From Acidobacteriaceae bacterium (lineage in GTDB: Bacteria; Acidobacteriota; Terriglobia; Bryobacterales; Bryobacteraceae): a DNA stretch of 45,092 bases. Below the pieces are notes generated by a model. It saw only the letters and a list, made by a program, of their open reading frames with translations. It made no database searches and was not told the DNA's origin. The DNA is taken from NCBI GenBank assembly GCA_019244055.1, contig JAFATG010000362.1:1-45092 (forward strand). The letters are read 5' to 3'. Positions within the stretch are counted from its first letter, which is position 1, and the number at the start of each line of letters is the position of its first letter. This document shows positions 10,013 to 21,001 of this stretch, piece by piece. The position numbers and the translations under genes were made by a program.

Positions 10013-10027
10013 TCGGCGATTGGTGTG

Positions 10028-10126
10028 ATGGAGAGAATCCGCGATTCCGGCCGTATGATCTCTATGAATTGTGGAAGTGAATCCCGTGCTGGATGAAGCG
10101 GATCGAGCCCCGCTGCTCGGCTTGGT
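10028..10126 (+). pseudogene. Frameshifted remnant of an arginase 3' end
   Basis: The stretch resembles the end of rocF. Bases 10043-10120 align with 4167-4246 at roughly 85-90% by hand, including 26 identical bases (10071-10096 against 4197-4222). Differences fall largely at codon third positions, and the implied peptide blocks are RMISM and VEVNPVLDEADRAPLLG. A 2-bp deletion near 10066-10070 breaks the frame. It is therefore a relic of a diverged second arginase gene, not a fresh copy of the local rocF. It sits directly inside the left direct repeat. Confidence 0.8.
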
Positions 10127-10236
10127 TCGTCCCCTGCCCCTCGAATGATCGGGACGGCCGTCTGCATCTGCCAGCGAGGCGAAAGGCTCATCTATCTATA
10201 CTGTCATTCAGTGATGATCTTCACTCTGGAAGAGAA

Positions 10237-10884
10237 ATGATGAAGCTCGACGACATACTGCCGAAGCTGAGTCCTGCTGAGAAGGCTTGGCTTACGATCG
10301 GGCCTCAGAAATACGGTTGGACTATCAATGATCTCTGTCAAAAACTACTTGAGAAAACTGGGCAGGACGTTGATCCGCTGAGCGTCGAGGAATACCTTCG
10401 CCGGAAGGGTCTGCCGGTTCTATCGGCTATGAATGCTTCAGACCCCTATGCATCGCCTTCCGGAACAGTCAGTCAATTCTCGGGTGCGATGGAGCGCGAC
10501 ATAGAGCTGGCCCTTGTATCTCAGCTTGACTCATTCGGACTGCGACTCTTCGTGGATTCGAACGAGCGCAACGGGCGGCAATATCCCGCGGGCGAGTTCG
10601 GCCGTATCGATTTGCTTACGACTGATTCGAATGGGGACTTCGTGGTCATTGAGCTCAAACGCGATGACGTACCACGCGCTGTAATTGGTCAAATCGCGGG
10701 TTACATTGCCTTCGTTAAGAATCACTTAGCCGAGGCGAGGAATCACTCGGTATCTGGCTGGATTCTCGCGCGACCGTCCTCCCCAGCAGATGACCGCGTT
10801 CTTGAGGAGGCCGCGAACGCCGTCGGCATTCTGGTTAAGTGGTATTGGATCAGGGTTGAACTGCTTGAGAATCGGATTTCATGA
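10237..10884 (+). CDS. PD-(D/E)XK nuclease, DUF91/NucS C-terminal-like
   Basis: A 215-aa protein. The C-terminal part (about residues 82-210) carries a restriction-endonuclease-like core: Glu90 in ERDIELAL, then GRQYPAGEFGRIDLL with Asp125, then VVIELKR with Glu139 and Lys141, and Gln152 in IGQIAGYIAF. This order matches the nuclease domain of NucS/DUF91 proteins. The NucS N-terminal DNA-binding domain is absent. Instead there are about 75 residues with a possible small helical domain. I chose ATG 10237, preceded by GGAAGAG, because the longer frame from 10093 reads through the arginase remnant. It is convergent with the 548-aa TPR-HEPN gene, 84 bp apart, inside the repeat-bracketed island. 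Cleavage of DNA is inferred from motifs; the biological target is unknown. Confidence 0.8.
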   Translation: MMKLDDILPKLSPAEKAWLTIGPQKYGWTINDLCQKLLEKTGQDVDPLSVEEYLRRKGLPVLSAMNASDPYASPSGTVSQFSGAMERDIELALVSQLDSFGLRLFVDSNERNGRQYPAGEFGRIDLLTTDSNGDFVVIELKRDDVPRAVIGQIAGYIAFVKNHLAEARNHSVSGWILARPSSPADDRVLEEAANAVGILVKWYWIRVELLENRIS

Positions 10885-10968
10885 TTTCCCTACGCACATA
10901 CTCGGCCTCATCGCCGGCCCAGGTGCTTCATTCGAAAGCAGGAGTGAGATTAACCAGACGGAATCGTC

Positions 10969-12615
10969 TTACAAATCCCCGCTCTTGCTCTCTGAGAGAT
11001 CGCGCCCGTGACTAGACGGGTTGCGAAGCCTGACGAGCCGACGCCCACGCTCACTGTCCCACTCGTTGATGAGCCGACTGGCATTGTCTGTTAGCCAGCA
11101 CTTTAATTCGGGATGTCGTGGATCGGGCGAGTCTCTGCAGTCGTTAATCTCCCAAATCATTGTTCCAAGTTCGATGTTTCCACCTCCAAGATATTTGAGC
11201 AGTGGATCGTCCTGCTTGTGTTGAGCCGATGCACTGTTCAAAACTATCCGACGCTTTTCCCGACGGAAACGGTCGAATAGCCTGAGAAGCTCGCGCTCAG
11301 CGATGGCTGAAAAGTGTCCTGCCGCTCTCGAGCGGTTCTCGTCATACAGTTCATTACCGGACCAGATCATGTGAGCGGCACCGACCCATTCCTTCCTGCT
11401 TCGCTCATCCAGATACTTGAACTCCGGAAAATGTTGCATGACCACGCGATCTAAAACGCGCGAAACAACCGGGTGTGAATCGGCGTACTCACGCAACGGC
11501 TTCCCAAGGTCAGTTCCAGCGACTTCAGCAAAAGAAAGCGCGAAGGAGACAATCGGATCCTCACCAAAGCTGCGATCGACCTCTTCTTCCTTTCGTAGGC
11601 ACTCGACTGCCCGTTGGAGGTCGGGAGGCATGGATAGCCGGTACAGGTCGGCGAGTTTTCTCCACAGGCCCTTTGTATTTGGGAATTCCTCAGTGCATTC
11701 CTGCAGAAGACGTATTGCCGTTTCGGTGTCGCCGGACTCTGCATAAGAATCGGCAGCACGTTGAAAAGCGCTCAGCCGGAAGGGGTTGCGTTCTGCCGTT
11801 TTAGAGGCATCAAGAAAAACATCGTACTCGTGCGCGGCTCTCCCAAAATCTTGGGAGAGAAAATAACACTTTCCCAAGGCGGCGCGGTACCAAATAGGCA
11901 CAGCTGACAAGCTCCTAAACGCCTGTGCCCATTCGAGGGTGGCATCGGATATCCTATCCAATTCCGCCTTCGAGTACTCCTGCTTAGCGGATGGCTTCAT
12001 GGCCCAGTCCAACAGCACCGCTAAACGAGTGCTCACCTCGGCGTCTAAATGCGGTGCCCACCACACTAGGCGCGAGTCTGGCTTAATGTCAAGGTGGAAA
12101 CCGATAACGCTCCAGAGATACATTTGGCCAAGGAGCGCGAGATGTTCTTCGGGGGAGATGCTTCCCAGATACTTCAGACGATGATAGAGGTTGGCGGCAG
12201 TACCCCAGTCCTTAATAGCGCAGAAATTAACGATCTCCCACCGTATTGTCTTCGGGTCGTCGATTGTAGAAACATCGCGAAGCAGAACCGCACTCGCCAG
12301 ACGCTCGGCTAACCATTGGCGTGTGATACCAAGGTCAAATTGCTTATCAATATCTGGCTGAGTCGCCAGTAGAAATAGAAGATTCAGAACCGTAAAGCGA
12401 ACTGGAAACGCGCCGCCTGCCGCGATGATGCGCTCATAGAAGAAGTCCATCATCGCCTCTTCGGAACTCCCGTACAGCGCCACCCAAACCTCCACCATCA
12501 GTTCCGAGCGCTCGACTGTAACATCATCAATCGTCGGATAATCCGCGGTCGCTTCGGCTCTTTTCGCTATTTGCTGGACCTCGTTGTTAAATTCAGTTTC
12601 CAGACGTTCGAGCAT
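10969..12615 (-). CDS. TPR-like protein with C-terminal HEPN-type motif
   Basis: A 548-aa cytoplasmic protein without signal peptide or membrane segments. The middle (about residues 130-400) is helical and repeat-like, with TPR-style units such as YRAALGKCYFLSQDFGRAAHEYD, here seen around 11840-11900, and the following AFQRAADSYAESGDTETAIRLL. The last ~120 residues look like a HEPN domain: a helix with AIAERELLRLFDRFR, then LGTMIWEI, and finally LVRLRNPSSHG with Arg531 and His536. RNxxxH is the active-site signature of HEPN ribonucleases. No strong ribosome-binding site precedes the ATG at 12615. Codons look less GC-rich than in flanking genes (47-52% in two 60-base lines counted by hand). 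I do not recognise a named family; a toxin or sensor-effector role is inference. Confidence 0.72.
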   Translation of the reverse strand: MLERLETEFNNEVQQIAKRAEATADYPTIDDVTVERSELMVEVWVALYGSSEEAMMDFFYERIIAAGGAFPVRFTVLNLLFLLATQPDIDKQFDLGITRQWLAERLASAVLLRDVSTIDDPKTIRWEIVNFCAIKDWGTAANLYHRLKYLGSISPEEHLALLGQMYLWSVIGFHLDIKPDSRLVWWAPHLDAEVSTRLAVLLDWAMKPSAKQEYSKAELDRISDATLEWAQAFRSLSAVPIWYRAALGKCYFLSQDFGRAAHEYDVFLDASKTAERNPFRLSAFQRAADSYAESGDTETAIRLLQECTEEFPNTKGLWRKLADLYRLSMPPDLQRAVECLRKEEEVDRSFGEDPIVSFALSFAEVAGTDLGKPLREYADSHPVVSRVLDRVVMQHFPEFKYLDERSRKEWVGAAHMIWSGNELYDENRSRAAGHFSAIAERELLRLFDRFRREKRRIVLNSASAQHKQDDPLLKYLGGGNIELGTMIWEINDCRDSPDPRHPELKCWLTDNASRLINEWDSERGRRLVRLRNPSSHGRDLSESKSGDL

Positions 12616-12899
12616 CGCTAAATTTTACCAGCGCTAATCTCGATGATCTCGGCCCAATTTCCTCGTAAGGAAGGCACTCGTATGCGAAAAGGTTTCGTCT
12701 GCTCTCTGATGCCGACGGCGCGCGACCGCGGACTCGCATGGGCGTATGATGTGTAATCTGTCGGATATGAGATTCCGCCGGCATGAAACGGCCGGCAACG
12801 GGCATGTATCTACGAATGGCTCCCGCATTTTCGGCCACTCGGGGCCTGAGGCCTGGCGGAGGCAAAAATTAAAGCGAGTGTGAGGCCCGGACCCTCTAA
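12616..12899. other. Non-coding right part of the accessory island
   Basis: This 284-bp stretch upstream of the 548-aa gene holds only short, implausible frames. A TAAAAT lies 7-12 bases before the ATG but no convincing -35 accompanies it. GCCGGC occurs twice around 12778-12795, and GGCCTGAGGCCTGG lies near 12843-12856. No transposase or integrase remnant could be recognised. Confidence 0.4.
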
Positions 12900-12901
12900 C
12901 A

Positions 12902-15028
<2,127 letters not shown>

Positions 15029-15508
15029 CGTACGAACAGAGTGTAGACATACGTGCTGCCGTCATCCTTGTCGTCGTAGCGAGTAATAGCTGTGTTCGCG
15101 GACGCCACGGGCGTGGTGAAATCGATGAAAACAGCGTTTTCGCCCTGGCGAAGATCGAGCGGGTCCAGTTCGATATGACCGTTTTCCGGCTTTACCCGCT
15201 CGACTTTGCCGTTGACGATCAGGTCGCCAGTAACGTCTCCTCTGAAATCGAGCAGAAGCCGAACGTCGTGCGACAAACGGAAGCGAAGTTCTTCGTGCCC
15301 TTCAGTGCTGGTTGCACGCTGATTCAGTGTGAATTGCAGCTTATAACGAACGTCAGAGACGTATTGCGCGCGTTCGACCGCCAACTCCCTAGGAACGCCG
15401 GGTGGGGCACTCGCCGAGAGCGCAGGGCCAGTAAGCAAAAGCAGAAAGAGAAGGTGATTCACGAGCGGTGATTATTAGACAATTAGAGCAAAGCACTGGA
15501 ACTTACTC

Positions 15509-16789
15509 ATGAACGAACAGCAGCGCATGGCCAGACCTCTGTCAGAGGCGGATCCCGAGATCTACGATGCAATTCAACACGAGCTCGATCGGCAGAACAC
15601 CCGGCTTGAACTGATTGCAAGCGAGAATTTCACCTCCGAAGCGGTGCTGGAAGCCGCTGGTAGCGTTTTCACGAACAAATATGCAGAGGGGTATCCAGGG
15701 AAGCGATATTACGGGGGCTGCGAGTTCGTAGACATTGTCGAGAACCTAGCGCGGGAACGCGCCAAGAAGTTGTTCAATGCCGAATATGCAAACGTCCAGC
15801 CGCACTCGGGATCTCAAGCAAACGAAGCTGCTTACGCCTCGGTACTGCAGCCCGGCGATACGCTCCTCGGTATGAATCTGGCGCATGGCGGACACTTAAC
15901 GCACGGTCACCCGCTCAATTTCTCCGGAAAACTGTACAAGGTTGTTGCCTACGGCGTCCGGCGCGACGACGAACTGATCGACTACGACGAATTAGCGAAG
16001 CTCGCCGAAGAACACAAACCGAAGCTCATCATCGCGGGTGCTAGCGCTTATTCGCGAGTAATCGACTTTGCGCGGTTCCGGCAAATAGCGGACGCGGTTG
16101 GAGCCGTGTTTCTGGTCGATATTGCGCATTATTCAGGGCTCGTGGCAGCGGGCATTTATCCGAACCCCTGCGAACACGCCGACATCGTCACTTCCACTAC
16201 GCACAAGACGCTACGCGGGCCCAGATCAGGCATGATTCTGGCGAAAGAGAAGTTCGGAGCGGCTATCGACAAGGCTTTGTTTCCGGGCGCGCAGGGCGGC
16301 CCACTAGTGCACAAGATTGCGGCAAAAGCGGTGTGCTTTCTCGAGGCCGCATCAGAGAGCTTCCACGAATATCAACGGCAAGTGTTGGCGAACGCACGCG
16401 CCCTGGTGAAATCTCTGCAACACGAGGGGTATCGAGTCGTCAGCGGGGGAACCGATTCGCACATGTGCCTCGTCGACGTGTTCGCCAAAGGAGTAAAGGG
16501 TAGAGAGGCGGAAAAGGCCCTCGATGATGCGTACATAACGGCAAATAAGAACGCCATTCCCTTCGATACGAATCCTCCGCTGAACCCAAGTGGAATCCGC
16601 CTTGGCAGTCCGGCGGTCACGACGCGCGGTTTTCGTGCGGATGAGATGCAGGAAGTGGGCCGGCTGATTGCGCTGGTCCTCAACGATGTTAAATCGGAGC
16701 AAGTCAGAGCGGAGGCGCGAAAGAGAGTCCGTGCGCTCACCGAGAGATATCCGCTCTATGCATGGAAGACTCAAGCTGCCACGGTTTAG
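15509..16789 (+). CDS. glyA: Serine hydroxymethyltransferase
   Basis: A 426-aa PLP enzyme of the cytoplasm interconverting serine and glycine with transfer of the hydroxymethyl group to tetrahydrofolate, the main source of one-carbon units. Typical blocks are present: [15 protein letters not shown]-like near the N-terminus, [28 protein letters not shown], the PLP-lysine motif [13 protein letters not shown], and [17 protein letters not shown] near the C-terminus. The length is normal. It is transcribed away from the aminopeptidase and ends 8 bp from the convergent aldo/keto reductase. Confidence 0.96.
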   Translation: MNEQQRMARPLSEADPEIYDAIQHELDRQNTRLELIASENFTSEAVLEAAGSVFTNKYAEGYPGKRYYGGCEFVDIVENLARERAKKLFNAEYANVQPHSGSQANEAAYASVLQPGDTLLGMNLAHGGHLTHGHPLNFSGKLYKVVAYGVRRDDELIDYDELAKLAEEHKPKLIIAGASAYSRVIDFARFRQIADAVGAVFLVDIAHYSGLVAAGIYPNPCEHADIVTSTTHKTLRGPRSGMILAKEKFGAAIDKALFPGAQGGPLVHKIAAKAVCFLEAASESFHEYQRQVLANARALVKSLQHEGYRVVSGGTDSHMCLVDVFAKGVKGREAEKALDDAYITANKNAIPFDTNPPLNPSGIRLGSPAVTTRGFRADEMQEVGRLIALVLNDVKSEQVRAEARKRVRALTERYPLYAWKTQAATV

Positions 16790-16797
16790 CTTGAAGG

Positions 16798-17775
16798 TCA
16801 GGAGTGGCCTAGAATGCGATGTGGGCGGTAACACTGTTCGAGCTTCTTGATCTCATCCGCCGAAAGCTTCATTGATACCGCCGCGAGCGCCTCTTCCAAA
16901 TGGTGCGGCTTGCTTGCGCCGATGATCGGTGCGGTAATTCCCGGCTTGGAAAGAATCCAGGCAAGCGCGATTTGCATATTCGATAAGCCTCGTGCCCGCG
17001 CAACTTCGGCGAGGCGGTCTGCGACTGCAAAATCGTCGTCCTGATAATACATCTGCTTCGCGTACTCGTCGGTTTTTGCCCGGGACGTTTCTCCACCGTT
17101 CCGGTTGCGATTTCCGGCCAAAAAGCCACGCGCCAACGGGGACCACGGGATGAGCCCAACACCGCGCTCGCGACAGAGAGGAATCATCTCGCGTTCCTCT
17201 TCGCGATAGATCAGGTTGTAATGGTTCTGCATGGAAACGAAACGCGTCCAGCCTCGCAGCTCGGATACATAGAGCGATCTTGAGAATTGCCAGGCGAACA
17301 TGGAGGACGCACCGATATAGCGCGCCTTCCCTGCCTTAACGACGTCGTGAAGCGCTTCCATTGTCTCTTCGATGGGCGCTGAGTAATCCCAGCGATGAAT
17401 CTGATACAAGTCGACATAGTCGGTGCCGAGGCGTCGCAGACTGTGGTCGATTTCGGTCAGGATCGCCTTGCGGGATAGACCGCGGCCATTCGGATCGGGC
17501 CGCATCGGGTTGAACACCTTAGTCGCAATCACAACCTGATCGCGGTTGGCGAAGTCGCGAAGCGCACGCCCGAGGACTTCCTCGCTAACGCCGTCGGAAT
17601 ACATATTGGCGGTGTCGAAGAAGTTGATGCCCGCTTCTATGGCGCGCTTAATAAACGGACGGCTCTGGTCTTCATTAAGGACCCAGTCACGCCACTTGTC
17701 CGTGCCATAGGTCATGCAGCCCAGGCAAAGACGGGAGACTTTTAGCCCCGTGTTACCGAGATTTGTGAATTCCAT
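16798..17775 (-). CDS. Aldo/keto reductase
   Basis: A 325-aa NADPH-dependent TIM-barrel oxidoreductase. The catalytic tetrad is visible in order: Asp in INFFDTANMYSDG, Tyr in the same segment, Lys in VVIATKVF and His in LYQIHRWD. The C-terminal cofactor-binding part contains ITAPIIGASKPHHLEEAL. The sequence resembles the YajO/GSP69-type AKR branch; the substrate is not predictable. It begins 25 bp after the leuD stop on the same strand, so it may be carried on the leu transcript without a role in leucine synthesis. Confidence 0.9.
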   Translation of the reverse strand: MEFTNLGNTGLKVSRLCLGCMTYGTDKWRDWVLNEDQSRPFIKRAIEAGINFFDTANMYSDGVSEEVLGRALRDFANRDQVVIATKVFNPMRPDPNGRGLSRKAILTEIDHSLRRLGTDYVDLYQIHRWDYSAPIEETMEALHDVVKAGKARYIGASSMFAWQFSRSLYVSELRGWTRFVSMQNHYNLIYREEEREMIPLCRERGVGLIPWSPLARGFLAGNRNRNGGETSRAKTDEYAKQMYYQDDDFAVADRLAEVARARGLSNMQIALAWILSKPGITAPIIGASKPHHLEEALAAVSMKLSADEIKKLEQCYRPHRILGHS

Positions 17776-17800
17776 CCTTATGGGTCTTTGCCAATGGCTC

Positions 17801-18409
17801 TTAAGCCAGCGTATTCACCGTCAGCTCTCTTTCGGCCTCATACTGCGCAATGGCCGGTTCCTGCTTCAGAATGTAACCGAGTTCGTCCACCCCTTCGAGC
17901 ATGCAGTGCTTTGCAAATTGATCGATCGGAAATTGGGCGCGAGATCCGTCGGGCAGTGTAAGAGTCTGGTTTGCGAGATCGATAGTTACCGTCGCGCTAG
18001 GGTTTTCAGTGACTGCGGCAAGGAGCTTCTTGAGGGCCTCGGGCGGAACGATAATCGGCAGCAATGAGTTTTTGAGAGCGTTGCCGCGGAAAATGTCCGC
18101 AAACGAAGTGCTGATGACGGCGCGGAAGCCGTACTGGGTCAGCGCCCAAGGTGCGTGCTCGCGAGAGCTACCGCACCCGAAGTTGTCGCCCGCAATCAAA
18201 ACCTGCGCGGCGCGGCCTTCCGTCCGGTTCAAAATGAAATCCGGCAGCGGTTTGCCTTCCGCATCGTAGCGCCAATCATAAAAAAGCTGATCACCTAGAC
18301 CCACCTTAGAAATCGTTTTCAGGAAGCGCGCGGGGATGATCTGATCAGTGTCAATGTTGTCAATTGGCAGCGGAGCCAGTCGGCTGGTGAATGTTGTGAA
18401 ATTGTCCAT
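17801..18409 (-). CDS. leuD: 3-isopropylmalate dehydratase small subunit
   Basis: A 202-aa subunit of isopropylmalate isomerase, which with LeuC interconverts 2- and 3-isopropylmalate in leucine synthesis. The aconitase swivel domain is recognisable by [17 protein letters not shown] near the N-terminus, [14 protein letters not shown] (the substrate-binding loop) and [18 protein letters not shown]. The start lies 10 bp after leuC, the order typical of leuCD operons. The length is standard. Confidence 0.96.
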   Translation of the reverse strand: MDNFTTFTSRLAPLPIDNIDTDQIIPARFLKTISKVGLGDQLFYDWRYDAEGKPLPDFILNRTEGRAAQVLIAGDNFGCGSSREHAPWALTQYGFRAVISTSFADIFRGNALKNSLLPIIVPPEALKKLLAAVTENPSATVTIDLANQTLTLPDGSRAQFPIDQFAKHCMLEGVDELGYILKQEPAIAQYEAERELTVNTLA

Positions 18410-18419
18410 TGTTGTGCTC

Positions 18420-19847
18420 CTACAACATCGTCCTTACATCTGTCACAACGCCAGTGACTGCGCTCGCCGCGGCAGTGAGGGGGCTCGCCAGGAACGTTCT
18501 CCCGCCCTTACCCTGCCGCCCCTCAAAGTTGCGGTTGCTTGTGGAGACGCTGTACTCTCCAGGAGCCAACTGGTCTCCATTCATTGCAATGCACATGGAA
18601 CATCCGGCTTCGCGCCAATCCGCTCCTGCTTCTCTAAAGATTCGGTCTAATCCCTCGGCCTGCGCTTGCTGCTTTACCTGCTGCGAACCCGGCACCACCA
18701 TGACTCGGACGTTCGGACTCACTTTCCTGCCCTTTAGGATCTGTGCAGCCGCCCGCAGATCGGAAATACGGGAATTCGTGCAGCTTCCGATGAACACGAC
18801 GTTCACCTTGTGTCCCAGCAGTGGCTTGCCGGACGGCAAATCCATATAGCGCAGCGCCTTGCCCAATGAGTCGCGTTCCAATGGGTCGCTGATCGAAGTG
18901 GGGTCGGGAACCGGTGCGGTGATCGGAATGCCCATTCCCGGGTTCGTTCCGAACGTGATCATCGGCTCCAGCAAACTCGCATCAATATCAATTCGCTTGT
19001 CGTAGGAAGCATCCGGCTCGGTGGCGAGCTTTCGCCAGGAAGCGATCGCGCGATCCCAGTCAGCGCCTTTGGGCGCATACGGCCTTCCGGCGATGTATTG
19101 GTACGTGGTGTCATCCGGGGCAACGAGACCCGCGCGCGCACCGCCCTCGATGGACATGTTGCAGATCGTCATCCGCTCTTCCATCGATAGCGAGCGAATC
19201 GCCGAGCCGGCATATTCGAACACGCATCCCGTACCGCCGCTGATTCCGATCCGGGAGATCAGATTCAAGATAATGTCCTTCGCGCCGACTCCTTGCTTAA
19301 GCGTGCCGTCCACGCGAACCTCATACGTTTTCGACGGCATTTGCAACAGGCATTGCGTGGCGAGAACGTGCTCTACCTGGCTCGTCCCGATTCCGAAGGC
19401 CAGGGCGCCAAATGCTCCATGCGTGGCGGTATGGCTATCACCGCAGACGACGGTCATTCCCGGCTGTGTCAAGCCCTGCTCGGGACCGATGATGTGGACA
19501 ATTCCCTGCTTGTCACTGTGCGGGCCAAAAAACGGAATGCCGAAATCGCGACAGTTCTTCTCGAATTGCACAATTTGAGCTTCGGCGACCTTGTCCATAA
19601 TGGGCAGGTTGCGATCGTAGGTAGGAATGCTGTGATCGGTCGTCCCGAGCGTGAGATCGGGCCGGCGCACCTTAAGTCCGCGCTCCCGCAACCCTGAAAA
19701 GGCTTGTGGAGAGGTGACTTCGTGAACCAGATGCAAATCGATGTAGAGCAGAGTGGGCGCACCCTCCCGTTCTGTGACTACATGGTTATCCCAAACTTTC
19801 TCTATGATCGTGCGCGGCTTCGATGCCGGGCCATTCTTCGTTGACAT
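18420..19847 (-). CDS. leuC: 3-isopropylmalate dehydratase large subunit
   Basis: A 475-aa aconitase-type subunit binding the [4Fe-4S] cluster. Cluster cysteines lie in [13 protein letters not shown] and in the paired GCSMC motif. [32 protein letters not shown] is conserved around 19390-19470, and the N-terminus KVWDNHVV is typical. It forms the catalytic half of isopropylmalate isomerase with LeuD just downstream. It starts 47 bp after the leuB stop, the widest gap within leuABCD. Confidence 0.96.
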   Translation of the reverse strand: MSTKNGPASKPRTIIEKVWDNHVVTEREGAPTLLYIDLHLVHEVTSPQAFSGLRERGLKVRRPDLTLGTTDHSIPTYDRNLPIMDKVAEAQIVQFEKNCRDFGIPFFGPHSDKQGIVHIIGPEQGLTQPGMTVVCGDSHTATHGAFGALAFGIGTSQVEHVLATQCLLQMPSKTYEVRVDGTLKQGVGAKDIILNLISRIGISGGTGCVFEYAGSAIRSLSMEERMTICNMSIEGGARAGLVAPDDTTYQYIAGRPYAPKGADWDRAIASWRKLATEPDASYDKRIDIDASLLEPMITFGTNPGMGIPITAPVPDPTSISDPLERDSLGKALRYMDLPSGKPLLGHKVNVVFIGSCTNSRISDLRAAAQILKGRKVSPNVRVMVVPGSQQVKQQAQAEGLDRIFREAGADWREAGCSMCIAMNGDQLAPGEYSVSTSNRNFEGRQGKGGRTFLASPLTAAASAVTGVVTDVRTML

Positions 19848-19894
19848 ATCTCGACTGCCTGCCTCGCTCTAAGGCGGTGTTACCACGGGTGAGG

Positions 19895-20998
19895 TTATGC
19901 GGAAACGGCTCTGGCCGAGAGCGCTTCGCAAATCGCATCGCCTACCTCAGCGGTGCTTGCAGGCTTCCCTGCGGGCTTCAGATCCGCCGTTACGCGTCCA
20001 TTATTCAATACTTGCTCGATAGCGCCGTACACGGCGCGGGCCTCGTCTACAAGACCGAAGCTGTATTCCAGCATAGCGGCAACCGAGCCAATCGCGCCCA
20101 GGGGATTCGCCTTGCCTTGCCCGGCGATGTCGGGTGCAGAGCCATGAACCGGCTCATACAAACCCACCCACGCCCCAGACGGCCGCTTGTCCCCAATGGA
20201 AGCCGATGGGAGCATTCCAATGGAGCCAGCCAGCACTGCTCCTTCATCGCTCAGAATATCGCCGAACAGGTTTTCCGTGAGCACGACATCGAACCGCTTC
20301 GGATTGAGAACCAGTTGCATGGCACAGTTATCGACCAAAATATGATCCAGCGTCACGCCGGAATAATCCGCCGCTACTTCGGTCACGACACGCCGCCATA
20401 GTTGCGAGTTCTCGAGAACGTTCGACTTATCCACGCTGGTCACTTTGTTCCGCCGCTTGCTCGCGAGCTGGAAGGCCATGTGCGCGACACGCTCGATTTC
20501 GGATCGCGTATACGCCATCGTGTTCACCGCGTGTTCGGTAGTCCCGCTGCCGAAAATCCCTCTAGGCGTTCCGTAATATAATCCGCCAGTGAGTTCGCGA
20601 ACAATAATCATGTCCGTTCCGTCCACCAGTTCGTTCTTCAGCGGAGAGGAATCGATCAAGGCGCGATAACTGCGGACCGGCCGCAAATTTGCGTACACAC
20701 CGAGCACTTTGCGGATGCCGAGTAGTCCCCGCTCGGGGCGTTTGTCAGGCGGAGCATTGTCGAACTCGGGAAGGCCGACCGCGCCAAGTAGCGTCGCGTC
20801 TGCTTTTAAGGCCAGGTCACGCGTTCCGTCCGGAAACGGACTGCCTGTTTGATGGATCGCGATGCCGCCTAGCAGTCCCTCGCTTAATGCGAGTTCGTGG
20901 CCAAAGGAATCGGCGATCCGAGCCAAGACTTTGGAAGCTTCTCGAATAACTTCAACGCCGATGCCGTCTCCCGGCAAGAGCAAGACGTTCAGCCGCAT
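19895..20998 (-). CDS. leuB: 3-isopropylmalate dehydrogenase
   Basis: A 367-aa NAD-dependent beta-decarboxylating dehydrogenase performing the third committed step of leucine synthesis. Marks of the family are LLPGDGIGVEV at the N-terminus, LRPVRSY, the YGTPRG segment, DKSNVLE, NLFGDILSDEGAVLAGSIGMLPSAS (around 20200-20275) and EPVHGSAPDIAGQGKANP. The gene begins 3 bp after leuA, implying strong coupling. Confidence 0.96.
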   Translation of the reverse strand: MRLNVLLLPGDGIGVEVIREASKVLARIADSFGHELALSEGLLGGIAIHQTGSPFPDGTRDLALKADATLLGAVGLPEFDNAPPDKRPERGLLGIRKVLGVYANLRPVRSYRALIDSSPLKNELVDGTDMIIVRELTGGLYYGTPRGIFGSGTTEHAVNTMAYTRSEIERVAHMAFQLASKRRNKVTSVDKSNVLENSQLWRRVVTEVAADYSGVTLDHILVDNCAMQLVLNPKRFDVVLTENLFGDILSDEGAVLAGSIGMLPSASIGDKRPSGAWVGLYEPVHGSAPDIAGQGKANPLGAIGSVAAMLEYSFGLVDEARAVYGAIEQVLNNGRVTADLKPAGKPASTAEVGDAICEALSARAVSA

Positions 20999-21001
20999 GC
21001 A

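Noticed and set aside
10093-10236. N-terminal extension of the nuclease frame from ATG 10093
   Set aside because: It reads through the arginase relic in another frame. A GGAAGAG ribosome-binding site lies just before ATG 10237, and the domain begins after it.
12593-12865. 90-aa frame upstream of the TPR-HEPN gene
   Set aside because: Composition is Arg/Pro-rich without motifs, it overlaps the gene start, and it has no ribosome-binding site.
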